From contig JAJZBQ010000004.1 in NCBI GenBank assembly GCA_021798835.1, forward strand, positions 144,718 to 208,717: a stretch of DNA of 64,000 nucleotides. The letters are read 5' to 3'. Both the position numbers and the translations under genes were made by a program. This DNA is from Pseudomonadota bacterium (GTDB taxonomy: Bacteria; Pseudomonadota; Gammaproteobacteria; Burkholderiales; Ferrovaceae). Positions 43,364 to 52,842 of this stretch are shown piece after piece. The notes beneath the pieces were generated by a model, which worked only from the letters and a program-made list of their open reading frames with translations, was not told where the DNA came from and did not search any database. Each line of letters begins with the position of its first letter. Positions within the stretch are counted from its first letter, which is position 1.

Positions 43364-44125
43364 ATGAACAATCCGGTCGCAAAAACAAAAGCCGATGAGT
43401 TGGTAGATCGGGCGATCTCTCTGGCGGAAGGGGCAGAGCCATCCGAGTTTGCTTTGGCCGCAATCAAACGCGATGCTTTGCAGGAAAGAGGTAACTCCCC
43501 TACCAAGGCATATATGGTTTTAGGCATGGTTGCCGCCATGGAGTGGGATACCGAGAGTCTTCACGAACACCACAAAAAAGCAATTCAGTTTTCCAATGCA
43601 AGTTGGGCGCGGCTTAATTATGCGGCTTCACTAGTTCGCGTTGGCCTCCTTCAAGAGGCTGCGGATGAATTTTTCAGAGCATCGGAACAAGAACCTGAGA
43701 ACCTAAGCGGATTAATGGGAGCCATATTTACCGCAACAGTCGCGGGGTTATTCCAAAGAGCCAAGGATGCAACCGCAACCTTTCTCCAGAGGGGAGGAAA
43801 AATGGACAGCCTTATCGAAAAAATGGGGGCAAGCGCCGAGTCCATCTCTGGCATGTTGGCAAACCTCGGGGTATCCGATGCAGAATACATACGGACTCAG
43901 GAACTTGCTTTTGCTGTGTTGCGCGAAAACAAGACCAGATACAACTTTATCCATACCACCATTGGGCACGACCCGGATGACAACAATGTTTACGTCCAGA
44001 TTGGTGTGTTCGCCAATAGTTCAAAGGTCATAGACTTGGAGTGCGAACTTGCTGTTCGTCTGAGTGATGCTCTTCCGGATTGGCACGCCGACAAATTGAT
44101 TTTCGCTTTCATACCACTTCAATGA
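43364..44125 (+). CDS. TPR-like helical protein paired with a HEPN protein
   Basis: 253 residues from ATG 43364 (MNNPVAKTKADELVDRAISL). Residues 50-150 are tetratricopeptide-like helical pairs (YMVLGMVAAMEWDTESLHEH, ARLNYAASLVRVGLLQEAAD, FFRASEQEPENL); the C-terminal 90 residues form a separate mixed domain (NVYVQIGVFANSS). ATGA overlap with the HEPN gene indicates coupling. Inferred: sensor or neutralising partner of the HEPN RNase in a defence or toxin-antitoxin module; not a named family. Confidence 0.6.
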   Translation: MNNPVAKTKADELVDRAISLAEGAEPSEFALAAIKRDALQERGNSPTKAYMVLGMVAAMEWDTESLHEHHKKAIQFSNASWARLNYAASLVRVGLLQEAADEFFRASEQEPENLSGLMGAIFTATVAGLFQRAKDATATFLQRGGKMDSLIEKMGASAESISGMLANLGVSDAEYIRTQELAFAVLRENKTRYNFIHTTIGHDPDDNNVYVQIGVFANSSKVIDLECELAVRLSDALPDWHADKLIFAFIPLQ

Positions 44126-44538
44126 GCGTTACTCCCAAGGAAATCCTGGAAACCGCCAAAAGGCTGTTGAACAACCCGACTTCCGAATCGGACATGCGTT
44201 CAGCCGCTTCTCGGGCGTACTATGCCGCCCTCCATGCCACAGACCGGGCGATCCCGAACACCTTTGCCGGAAACGACAAAACTGCCGCCCCAGGAAGTAG
44301 CCATGATGCCATCATAGGTAAGGCTGATCGCTTGAGTAAGATGGGCACACAAGGGAGAACGGAGGCCGCTCAATTGTTCGCCATTCTGCCAAAGATCAAA
44401 AAAATCAGGAAAATGGCTGACTATCAGTTAGATGCGAATTCAGAATCGAAAACATACAGCCACGCTGTTTCTCAAGCAGAAAAGGCGCTGTCTCTTTGTG
44501 GTGATCTTGCCCGCAAACTGAACACTTCCGCCCCTTAA
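44122..44538 (+). CDS. HEPN-domain protein, putative RNase toxin/effector
   Basis: 138 residues. The helical bundle has SRAYYAALHATDRA with Arg31 and His38, matching the HEPN R-x(4-6)-H catalytic motif, and SAASRAYYA typical of the superfamily. HEPN proteins cut RNA in toxin-antitoxin and abortive-infection systems. Coupled to the TPR gene upstream and next to a type ISP restriction-modification enzyme, so a defence role is likely. Confidence 0.7.
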   Translation: MSVTPKEILETAKRLLNNPTSESDMRSAASRAYYAALHATDRAIPNTFAGNDKTAAPGSSHDAIIGKADRLSKMGTQGRTEAAQLFAILPKIKKIRKMADYQLDANSESKTYSHAVSQAEKALSLCGDLARKLNTSAP

Positions 44539-44652
44539 ACCACCGCCGTCACAACCGCTACCTTTTTTCCCGTGATGCCGGTACTACCAGTTATTCGATG
44601 TTCGGGCGGCGCGGGCTCATCTTGCCGGAACGAGGCAAAATGCAAGTTGTAA

Positions 44653-44988
44653 TCAGATAGCCGCAGATTGTTGTTTTGTTGGAAGGCGAATAGGGATTCT
44701 AAAACTCAGTGTCGCAGCATTGCCAGAGTTGGTTCCGCTTTCTCCCTTCACGCTTCCCCCTACGATTGCGGTAATGACACTAAGTTTTGCCGCGCTTCCA
44801 GCATGTTCCTCTGTCCGAACCGTTACTTGGAATTCTACTGAGGTAATAGTAGATATACCCGCCTTTAGGGCATCCTCAGTTTCAAGGCCATACGGGCAGA
44901 TAGTTCCTATTGCAGTTCGTTCTTGTGCATTCTTTACGCCGTCAATAATATCGCACAAGGCTTGTGAAACGAAATCCTTAAGATCCAT
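44653..44988 (-). CDS. small trypco2-like protein of unknown function
   Basis: 111 residues from ATG 44988 (MDLKDFVSQALCDIIDGVKN). N-terminal helix, then a beta-rich part (VEFQVTVRTEEHAGSAAKLS, VGGSVKGESG, SFRIPIRLP). The pattern resembles the trypsin-co-occurring domain found beside defence genes, but I am not certain. Lies between the HEPN pair and a membrane protein gene. Confidence 0.45.
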   Translation of the reverse strand: MDLKDFVSQALCDIIDGVKNAQERTAIGTICPYGLETEDALKAGISTITSVEFQVTVRTEEHAGSAAKLSVITAIVGGSVKGESGTNSGNAATLSFRIPIRLPTKQQSAAI

Positions 44989-45010
44989 AACTATCTCCGA
45001 GATGGTATTG

Positions 45011-45490
45011 CTATGCTTTGTGGTAAAAAGCGGCAACCAATCCGGTAGTTGCACCAATAATGCCGGTGATGCCAGTGAGCCATACGACCCATTTCGAGCG
45101 AAGATCGTGTCGCGCTATTAATTCACGACGAATCTCATCTCTCAATGCGGAAACACCAACGGCTGTTAGATACCATTGCCCGGTGTAATATCCTTCATAC
45201 CAGTGTTCTGATTCTGTCTTGTCATCTTTGTATCTGTGAGGAACGGGTACGCGAAGTTGACGTGCTTTGGCGAGAAGGCTCTTGGTCAGATATTCATCTT
45301 CTTCCTCATCATGTTGGCCAATTTCAGCCCGATGGTCTATCTCCAAAGAGTGAACTTTGGCCTGATCTTTGAGTTTTCGTGCAGCGATTATGTCCTTACT
45401 GTATGCGCTATCAAGCAGTGTGCGTTGCCACCTATGGCGCACCCCTGTCGGAACTGGTAATTTCGTAACCAACCGCAATAAGAACGCCAT
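45011..45490 (-). CDS. hypothetical protein with C-terminal membrane anchor
   Basis: 159 residues: basic N-terminus, charged helical middle (EIGQHDEEEDEYLTKSLLAK), aromatic stretch (EHWYEGYYTGQWYL), and a C-terminal membrane span (WVVWLTGITGIIGATTGLVA). It lies 12 bp downstream of the type ISP enzyme gene and reads the same way, so it may be part of that unit. Not a known restriction-modification subunit. Confidence 0.55.
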   Translation of the reverse strand: MAFLLRLVTKLPVPTGVRHRWQRTLLDSAYSKDIIAARKLKDQAKVHSLEIDHRAEIGQHDEEEDEYLTKSLLAKARQLRVPVPHRYKDDKTESEHWYEGYYTGQWYLTAVGVSALRDEIRRELIARHDLRSKWVVWLTGITGIIGATTGLVAAFYHKA

Positions 45491-45502
45491 AATGTCATCC
45501 TC

Positions 45503-48500
45503 TTAACAATTTGCCAGTTGAATTTCCAACTCGGGAAGTGACCGCACAATCTTCAAGGTCTCCAAACTCACCGTGATGACTCGCTGGAACAGTTCCAGAG
45601 GATACCGGGCATTCCCCAAGGTTTCCACAGCCCAATCGTTGGCGTCGTTGACGATCCCACTATCTTTGTCGGTTTTGACGCACTGGCGCTCCATCACCCA
45701 GTCTAGTGCAGGTTTCCCGTTCACAATGTACTCATAGGCTTCCAAGGGTATTCCCGATACCGTGATCCGGTTATTGTAGTGAACGGTGGTGAGATCTTTT
45801 TCCTTCCCGATCTTTCCGTAACGCATCTTCTCCACCCGGTAATCAACATCGGTCAGAGGCGCATCCCCGTGAACCGTGATGGTCAGCGGGTACGGCTCCA
45901 CGGTTTCATAGTTCAGGTGCAGATCGGCCAGTTTGCGCCCAGCCTGAGAAAACGCCCAGAAGTCAGCGGCAGTTTTCACGCAAGGGATGCGCGGCAGTTC
46001 CTTGGCAAGATTGTCAGCGTACCGTTCTCGGTAGTCCGGTGAGTGGAGCAAGCCATACACATAGAAGAAAACATCTTCCTTGCTGATAACTTCTCCAGGA
46101 TAAGCCGCTGTGAAATGGCCAAGCCCCTCATTCGTGATGGCATCCCGGCGGGTGCATTGTTTTTTTGGGGGTGGAGTGGCGGTGCCAAACAGGTCGTCCA
46201 TGGTGGAAGGGGATTTATTTTCCTGTTCACCATCATCGTATAGGTACAGCGGGAAGCATTGCGATCCAGCAATAAAATGAAAATTTGGCGCACTATCTGC
46301 AATTAAACTACTAAAGCCCGCTGATTCACCAAGCCCCGTCACACAAATCACCAGATTTTCCGCCGCAGCGTCTGGAAAAATCCGGGGCATCTGCAACACC
46401 ATCTCGTTGAAGCGACGGTTGAAATATAACCATTGCTTGGTAAAAGGGCGGTACAGGCTGGGTATCAGGCAATTTTCTTCAAAGACAAACCGACGATCCT
46501 TGACCAACTCCTGTTTCAAAGCCCTTGTCCAACTAATCCGTGTCGGATCGGTATTGATGAACCCATCTACTCTGGCTTCTCGCGCTTTTTTGTCCAAACC
46601 AGAAAAGGCGTTGTTAAACCGTTCCTCCTCTCTGTTATAAAAGTCAATCATGCGTTTCATATTATTGATGACGCCAACTTTGGAGGCGTTGTAGCACCAG
46701 GAATCACGGGCGGTTAGCACTCCTTGAGAGAAATTCTCAAATAATTTGAGCGCGTTCCCTTTCTTGTCTCCCAAGACAATATATTCGCTGAATCCGTCAT
46801 CGCGCTGATTGAGCCAGTCGCCATGCTGGTCTGGTGTGATTGTCTGCCAGCCGTTGGCTGCGGTGATTCCCTCGATACTGGCGAAGTCGATAACTTTCTC
46901 AAGTTTCTCCTCTCGTGTAAGGTAATCGCCAATATCGTGGAAATAGATCTGTCCATGCTGTTCGGCATCTGGATTCTTCACCAGCAGGGAAATGGCAATC
47001 GGGGCACGGCTACCCATGCCGAATACATTGTCTTTTTCCTTGCGCCGCAACTCTCCAGCAGTGCGAGCATTACCACGCAAGTGGAACACATAAATGCTGG
47101 AAAACTCCTCGGCCAAACATTGGCGCAGACCGTCAGCAGTATTGGCTTCCAGGAACCCCGCATTGGTCACAAACCCAATCACCCCACTATCCCCGATTCT
47201 GTCGCTGGCCCAACGGATGGCGCGAATGTAACTGTCGTAAAGTCCCTTTGATAGAGATGCGTTAGATTTTCCAGCATAGGTGTCTGTAATGCGCGAGTCT
47301 AGATGAGGATAACTAACATTCTGATTGTTATCGTTCTGGCTTCCTTGTCCAATCGAATACGGCGGGTTCCCGAAGATGACCCGTATATCCAGTTTCTTCT
47401 GGCGTTTGCGACGGGCACTGTTATTGACCAGCAACTCATCGACCAAATCCTCCTTCTCGTAGAGCTGGAAAGTGTCCGTCAGGCAGATGCCCTCGAAGGG
47501 TTGGTAATCCCCGCCCATGATCCCGTGGTAGGTTGCTTCGATATTGATGGCGGCGATGTAGTAGGCCAGCAGCACGATTTCATTGGCGTGGATTTCATGC
47601 TGATACTTGTAGGGCAGTTCTTCCAGGGTAATCAGTCCGCTCTGCAACAATCGAGTGATGAAGGTGCCGGTCCCGGTGAACGGGTCCAGAATATGAACCC
47701 CCTGACTTCCCAAGGTCTGGTTGAATTCGGTTTTCAGGATATGGTTGACGCTCTGGATGATGAAGTCCACCACTTCCACCGGAGTGTAGACGATGCCCAG
47801 CCGTTCCGTCATTCTCGGGAAGGCGTTGCGGAAGAACTTGTCGTACAGTTCCACCACAATCTTCTGTTTACCGGTGGCGTTGTCGATCCCATCAGCACGC
47901 ATCTTCACGCTGTCATAGAAGGCTTGCAGGGTATCGGCTTCCTTGCTGATCTGGTGGGTCTGCAAAATGTCTACCACCCTCTGCATGGCCTGAGAGATGG
48001 GGTTATGCTGGGCAAAACTGTAGCCCTCGAACAGGGCGTCAAAAACTGGCTTGGTTATCAGGTGCTGGGCCAGCATTTCGATGATCTCATCGTCACTGAT
48101 GCTGTTGTTCAGATTGTTTCGTATTTCACTCGCAAAACTGGCGAAAGCTTCCTGCTCATGGGAATGGTCGGGGTTTTCCAGAATGGCGTGAATACGGTCG
48201 ATATGGGTACGGGCGATCTTGGCGATGTCATTGGCCCAGTCCTCCCAGTGGTGCCGATTCCCCACCTTCTGGACCAGTTTGGCGTAGATGGCGCGTTCGA
48301 TCTCGCCAATTTCAAAATGGAGTTCGGATTGGCGGGGATCGGCGTAGGCCGCCTGAACCGGTTCCCCAAGTCTATAATTCCCTTTCCCAGCCGCACGGTT
48401 GGTTTTCCCCTTGGTGGGTTTCTCCTGTTTCTGCGGGATTTTGTCGGTGATGGCGATGACTTCCATCTTGCGCGGGTCACGACCAATCAGATCCAATTTG

Positions 48501-50440
48501 TTGACCATGGCATCGAAACGGTCATCATGGGAGCGCAAGGCTTGCAACACCTGCCATACGACTGCATAGGTTTTGTTGTCGCTCAAGGCTTCATGCGGTT
48601 CCACCCCTGCCGGGATCACCACGGGCAGGATCACATAGCCTCGTTTCTTGCCTGGGGAGTTCCGCATGACGCGGCCCACGGACTGCACCACATCCACCTG
48701 TGAATTACGGGGGGTGAGGAACAGCACGGCATCCAGTGCGGGCACATCCACCCCCTCTGACAGGCAGCGCACATTGCTGAGAATCCGGCAGGTGTTGTCG
48801 GAAGAGGATTCCTTGAGCCAGACCAGTTTGGCTTCCCTCTCGCTGGCACTCATGGTCCCGTCCACATGCTCCGCTTCGCAGTTGAGGCGGGCAACCTGCT
48901 CGAATTCTTCGGATTCTTGATAGGCATCCACCACTGCCTTGAACATGCCGGCAATTTGCTTGGAACTGACTTTGTGGGTTTTGGCTCCCTTCTGGATTTC
49001 GATCACCTGGCAGAAGGCTACCGCCCGGCGCATGGCTTCCCCGTCATCCCCCTGTTCAAAGAGCCCCTGCTTGGACAGGGCTTTCCAGCAGCCGATGATC
49101 TTGGCAGCATCGTCCACCTTGAGTTGGTTGTTTTCGTCTTTCAACAAGGATTGCAAGCGCCGGTTGATATGGGTCTCTTCCACCGCCAGCACGATCACTT
49201 TGTAATCCACCAGCAAGCCCCGGTGTACCGCTTCCGAGAAGGTGATGACAAATAACTCCTTGCCATACAGGGATTCGTCGTCCATGGAGCAGAGCGTCAC
49301 CTTGTCCTTCTCTGCGCTGGCCTTGGCATTGTCCCCATAAATTCGTGGGGTGGCCGTCATGTAAATCCGCTTGCTTCCCGTGAGATAGTCGTTATCGTGA
49401 ACCCGGACAAAGGCGCTTTCATCCTCGCTTTCAAAGGTGGCCCCAGTGGTACGGTGGGCTTCATCACACACGATCAGATCAAAGGGAGGCAGACCGTGAT
49501 CTTTCTGAGCCTTGTGAATAACCTCGACGGAATGATAGGTGCTGAAAATCACCGTCATGCCATCATTGCCATGTCGTTTGGAAACAGCACCAGCCAACTT
49601 CGCGGCATCCGTGGTGGCGGGGTAGCGCAGTTCATGAACCAGGGTTTCCACACGGTCTTCTTCCTTTCGTTTGCCTTTTTTGCCAACATCAGAATCAGAA
49701 CAAACAGCAAAACTGTGCAGAGGGGTATCGCTTTCCTGGGTCCATTCCGTAAGGGATTGGGAAAGCAGGGAAAGGCTGGGAACCAAAAACAGAACTCTCT
49801 TGCCCGGTCCCGCCAGGGCTTCGGCAATCTTGAGACTGGTCAAGGTCTTTCCAGTCCCGCACGCCATGATGAGTTTGCCTCGGTCGGCATCTGCCAGTCC
49901 ATGCTGAACGGCACGCAGGGCGGCTTTTTGGTGATCCCGCAACGTCTTTTTGGGTTTCAGGACCGGGGCGTGATTCGGCTGATACTGTGACCAGTCGATC
50001 TGGCTGTTCTCCAGATCATATAAATCTACCCGGCTGACCGGAATGGTCTGGCCCTCGATGGCATTTTCCGCATGGTGAGACCAGTGCAGGCATGTACTGA
50101 ATATCAGGCGATGGGTAAATGTGGTTTTACCCGATGCCGTCATGAAACTGTCGATGTCTTCCTTTCGCAAGACATAATCAAGGGCATACAGTTTGCACTG
50201 GATGGCGTGAAACTCACTGGTTCCCCGAACCTTCGCCACCAGGTCGATCCCGGCATCCTGCGCGTTGATCCCCTGCAATCTGGCCCAGTTGGCATAGGTC
50301 TGGGCGTTTTCGTACAGGTCGCGGTATTTTGGCTCGTTTCTGAGATAACAGAGGATCAGGTCTTCAAAGTAAGTGCCCTTCTCGCGCTGGGTTTGGGCTG
50401 TCTGGCGGTAGGTATCCAGCAGAGAAGACAAGGCAGACAT
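45503..50440 (-). CDS. type ISP restriction-modification enzyme (single polypeptide)
   Basis: 1645 residues. N-terminal Mrr-type nuclease with Glu26, Asp66 and Gln81-x-Lys83 (AGIDLVAK, IQCK); SF2 translocase with Walker A CGTGKT (194-199) and DEAH (326-329), helicase motif VQSVGRVMRN; coupler; N6-adenine methyltransferase with DPFTGTGTF (about 918) and NPPYSIG (about 1023); C-terminal target-recognition region. This is the LlaGI/LlaBIII architecture and size: it methylates one strand and translocates to cut unmodified phage DNA. No frameshift seen. Confidence 0.9.
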   Translation of the reverse strand: MSALSSLLDTYRQTAQTQREKGTYFEDLILCYLRNEPKYRDLYENAQTYANWARLQGINAQDAGIDLVAKVRGTSEFHAIQCKLYALDYVLRKEDIDSFMTASGKTTFTHRLIFSTCLHWSHHAENAIEGQTIPVSRVDLYDLENSQIDWSQYQPNHAPVLKPKKTLRDHQKAALRAVQHGLADADRGKLIMACGTGKTLTSLKIAEALAGPGKRVLFLVPSLSLLSQSLTEWTQESDTPLHSFAVCSDSDVGKKGKRKEEDRVETLVHELRYPATTDAAKLAGAVSKRHGNDGMTVIFSTYHSVEVIHKAQKDHGLPPFDLIVCDEAHRTTGATFESEDESAFVRVHDNDYLTGSKRIYMTATPRIYGDNAKASAEKDKVTLCSMDDESLYGKELFVITFSEAVHRGLLVDYKVIVLAVEETHINRRLQSLLKDENNQLKVDDAAKIIGCWKALSKQGLFEQGDDGEAMRRAVAFCQVIEIQKGAKTHKVSSKQIAGMFKAVVDAYQESEEFEQVARLNCEAEHVDGTMSASEREAKLVWLKESSSDNTCRILSNVRCLSEGVDVPALDAVLFLTPRNSQVDVVQSVGRVMRNSPGKKRGYVILPVVIPAGVEPHEALSDNKTYAVVWQVLQALRSHDDRFDAMVNKLDLIGRDPRKMEVIAITDKIPQKQEKPTKGKTNRAAGKGNYRLGEPVQAAYADPRQSELHFEIGEIERAIYAKLVQKVGNRHHWEDWANDIAKIARTHIDRIHAILENPDHSHEQEAFASFASEIRNNLNNSISDDEIIEMLAQHLITKPVFDALFEGYSFAQHNPISQAMQRVVDILQTHQISKEADTLQAFYDSVKMRADGIDNATGKQKIVVELYDKFFRNAFPRMTERLGIVYTPVEVVDFIIQSVNHILKTEFNQTLGSQGVHILDPFTGTGTFITRLLQSGLITLEELPYKYQHEIHANEIVLLAYYIAAINIEATYHGIMGGDYQPFEGICLTDTFQLYEKEDLVDELLVNNSARRKRQKKLDIRVIFGNPPYSIGQGSQNDNNQNVSYPHLDSRITDTYAGKSNASLSKGLYDSYIRAIRWASDRIGDSGVIGFVTNAGFLEANTADGLRQCLAEEFSSIYVFHLRGNARTAGELRRKEKDNVFGMGSRAPIAISLLVKNPDAEQHGQIYFHDIGDYLTREEKLEKVIDFASIEGITAANGWQTITPDQHGDWLNQRDDGFSEYIVLGDKKGNALKLFENFSQGVLTARDSWCYNASKVGVINNMKRMIDFYNREEERFNNAFSGLDKKAREARVDGFINTDPTRISWTRALKQELVKDRRFVFEENCLIPSLYRPFTKQWLYFNRRFNEMVLQMPRIFPDAAAENLVICVTGLGESAGFSSLIADSAPNFHFIAGSQCFPLYLYDDGEQENKSPSTMDDLFGTATPPPKKQCTRRDAITNEGLGHFTAAYPGEVISKEDVFFYVYGLLHSPDYRERYADNLAKELPRIPCVKTAADFWAFSQAGRKLADLHLNYETVEPYPLTITVHGDAPLTDVDYRVEKMRYGKIGKEKDLTTVHYNNRITVSGIPLEAYEYIVNGKPALDWVMERQCVKTDKDSGIVNDANDWAVETLGNARYPLELFQRVITVSLETLKIVRSLPELEIQLANC

Positions 50441-50590
50441 AAGGCAATCCTAGAAAAGCGCAAAACTACCATCCTACCCCATAAATTCCCCCAAGTGACA
50501 CTTGACCATGCTGCTGGGGGTTGGGAGCCGGGAGGGAAGAAGCTCTCAAACCCTAACCATCCGTTCTTGCTCGACACAACCAACGAACGG

Positions 50591-50698
50591 CTATTTGGTT
50601 TTCGACCGACGCTCCGTGTGCGAGCCGACAAATAAAGCAATCCCGATCAGGGTGAGGCACCAAACCGGGAACACAACATCGAAACCTAACGGTGCCAT
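50591..50698 (-). CDS. very small membrane protein
   Basis: 35 residues, MAPLGFDVVFPVWCLTLIG then IALFVGSHTERRSKTK, one membrane span and a basic tail. GGAGG precedes the ATG at 50698 by a normal distance. Stands alone between the type ISP gene and the replication operon. Function unknown. Confidence 0.5.
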   Translation of the reverse strand: MAPLGFDVVFPVWCLTLIGIALFVGSHTERRSKTK

Positions 50699-50924
50699 CG
50701 CATTGCCTCCTTTGTCTGACTGTGTTGTGACGATTTTACCGCAAACCGGTTGGGTTCGAGAGCCTCTCCCTCCCCGCTCCCTGAGAACGCAACTGGGTCA
50801 ATGTCCGCTTTTTAATCTTTCTTCTTTCCGGCGATTTTAAACAATGCTGGAGAGCCTCTTCTTGACTATTCAACCCTGTTCTACTCGACAAAGCCCGCCA
50901 CCCCCAAGGGCGGGCGTTCGCTAT

Positions 50925-51857
50925 TTAGAGCCCTAAAGGGCCTAAATAACCTAAGCCACCGGGCGGCTGCGGTACGCTACCGGGCGGCTGCGGTACGGCA
51001 CCGGGCGGCTGCGGTACGCTACCGGGCGGCTGCGGTACGCTTTGTGTCATGGAACAGTTATACTTTTTATCATTTTCGCTTTCATCGGGCGTCTGCGGTA
51101 CGCGTCGATCACAAAAAACAAAGCCGTCGGACACCACCACTCCGCACCTTGCAAGACCTTCCGCGTCGCCGCGAATTCGCGCACGCGCTTTGCGCCGTTC
51201 CGCACCATCTGGGGGAACCCCGACCGCTGTCAGAGCCGTATCGATCCGCGTTCTCCCGCTGTCCCGGTGGCTCAACACCAATCGCGCCACTGCCTGGCTG
51301 ACCCCGCTCGTAAGCCGCGCAATCGGCGCAGGGTTACGCCATCTCCCGACATCCTTGTTTAATAAGGTCATTCCAGCCTCCCCAACCACAACAACTATGA
51401 GTGAGCGCTCTTTCTTTGTCAGCGGATCGGGTTTTGTTTTTAATTTCGACTGAAACTGGTTTTCGATCAAATGTCCTGAACCGATCCAACCTTCCCCTGT
51501 GTCAATTTCGACTAGAGCGGCGGTCAAGTCGATTAATAACGCGTTAAGTCCAGCACCGCTGTAACCTTTGGAACTCATAGTGCGTCTGACCCGCGCTGGA
51601 TCGACGAGCAGTTCCAGTCGTCCGTTGAATTCGCGTTTACTTTCGGCACAAAAACAAACCGCTTCCCAGGCATCCGCATGGCGTTGGCCAAGCCGTCCCG
51701 TTACTCGGCATCTGCCCCACGATGTTTCGATCCAGTCTCCACGCCTATAAGTCGGGCGTTGTGTTGGTTGGAACAATTGGACACGGGACTGAGTGACGGT
51801 CGTTGTTGGTAAGTCAATACCAAGCTTCGGCTGTTTCGGCTGTTTCGGCTGTGTCAT
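50925..51857 (-). CDS. putative replication initiator (Rep-like) with VPQPPG tail
   Basis: 310 residues from ATG 51857. The middle has a winged-helix-like pattern (LLIDLTAALVEI, LTSGVSQAVARLVLSHRDSG, RTRIDTALTAVGV) and there is a four-fold tandem tail VPQPPG(S/A) encoded by 21-bp repeats (50958-51041). It overlaps the end of the DnaB-like gene by 44 bp in another frame. Position in an operon with DnaB and near iterons suggests Rep or helicase loader; no exact family match, so only a suggestion. Confidence 0.42.
   Translation of the reverse strand: MTQPKQPKQPKLGIDLPTTTVTQSRVQLFQPTQRPTYRRGDWIETSWGRCRVTGRLGQRHADAWEAVCFCAESKREFNGRLELLVDPARVRRTMSSKGYSGAGLNALLIDLTAALVEIDTGEGWIGSGHLIENQFQSKLKTKPDPLTKKERSLIVVVVGEAGMTLLNKDVGRWRNPAPIARLTSGVSQAVARLVLSHRDSGRTRIDTALTAVGVPPDGAERRKARARIRGDAEGLARCGVVVSDGFVFCDRRVPQTPDESENDKKYNCSMTQSVPQPPGSVPQPPGAVPQPPGSVPQPPGGLGYLGPLGL
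50958..51041 (-). repeat. four 21-bp tandem repeats encoding VPQPPG(S/A)
   Basis: Units of ACCGGGCGGCTGCGGTACGCT with one variant copy. They encode a proline-rich tail of the Rep-like protein and lie just before GLGYLGPLGL at its end. Confidence 0.85.
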
Positions 51858-52842
51858 GTTTGACTCCATTGTTGCCTATCATCGACGAGTAACTAGCAAC
51901 CTGCCCCCCGAGGCCACCTGTGGCAGTTTTTGAGAGGTTTTGGGCTGGGTGCCGCTGGGGGGTGGGGGTCTTGTCTGAAAACGACAGGCCGGGGCCGTCA
52001 AAGCGAAGGGATGCCGTACCGGTGCCGCCGTGACGATTTTTACGGCAGATGATTTCGGCAGTGCCTGGATCTTGCGTGGCTGAGTTGTAATACTCGTCCC
52101 GATATATAAACGCCACGAAATCAGCGTCTTGCTCAAGATTTCCAGAGTCGCGCAAATCACTCATGAGTGGGCGTTTGTCTGGCCGATCCTCGACGCCACG
52201 ATTTACTTGCGCGGCGCACAAAACCGGTATATCGAGTTTTTTCGAGAGCTCCTTCAAAATTCTCGTGATGTTCCCGAGTTCGATCACGCGATTCGACCCG
52301 CCGACGATGCTTTTTAAAAGTTGCGCGTAGTCCACGACAACCAGACCGAGTGGTGGCGACTCTGTTGCGGACAGTTCGCCTGGGTATTTCAACAAGACCT
52401 CTTCGAGATTTTCTATTGACAGAGAACTGTCACAAACCCGGAGGCTGAGCGAACTTGCCTCGACTGCGGCTTGATGTATTTTGTGAACCTCGTCGGTGGT
52501 CAGCCCCCTGCCGATCTTGATTTTTGGAAGAGAAACACCTGACCTGCGTGATACGGATCGCTCCATGAGTTCCAGGATTGACATTTCCAAACTGACGAAC
52601 AGGACGGTTTTTCCGGATTCTGCAACGGCTTCTGCAATTTGCTGACCAAACAAAGACTTTCCCATAGCCGGCCTGCCAGCAACAAAAATCAAATGTCCGC
52701 TATGCAGCCAACCAGGAAACTCTTCGTCAAGGGTTTTGAAACCGCTTCTGAGGGTCGATGTATCTAGCCCACGGATTTTTTTATCAAGATTTTCGAGAAA
52801 CCCGGCCAACGGAAAGGTTTGGTGTAGGATTTTGGCGCTCAT
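51814..52842 (-). CDS. DnaB-like replicative helicase (C-terminal ATPase domain only)
   Basis: 342 residues. RecA-like core with Walker A AGRPAMGKS, Walker B LVVVDYAQLL, AAQVNRGVEDRP and DLRDSGNLEQDAD, as in DnaB, but the N-terminal collar domain is missing. The last 60 residues are low complexity (TAETAETAEAWY). Likely unwinds the element's DNA at its origin. ATGA overlap with the upstream HTH gene. Confidence 0.85.
   Translation of the reverse strand: MSAKILHQTFPLAGFLENLDKKIRGLDTSTLRSGFKTLDEEFPGWLHSGHLIFVAGRPAMGKSLFGQQIAEAVAESGKTVLFVSLEMSILELMERSVSRRSGVSLPKIKIGRGLTTDEVHKIHQAAVEASSLSLRVCDSSLSIENLEEVLLKYPGELSATESPPLGLVVVDYAQLLKSIVGGSNRVIELGNITRILKELSKKLDIPVLCAAQVNRGVEDRPDKRPLMSDLRDSGNLEQDADFVAFIYRDEYYNSATQDPGTAEIICRKNRHGGTGTASLRFDGPGLSFSDKTPTPQRHPAQNLSKTATGGLGGQVASYSSMIGNNGVKHDTAETAETAEAWY

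Noticed and set aside
47303..48703. 466-codon open frame on the plus strand inside the type ISP gene
   Set aside because: The minus-strand frame carries clear methylase and nuclease motifs throughout; the plus frame has no domain and is a shadow.
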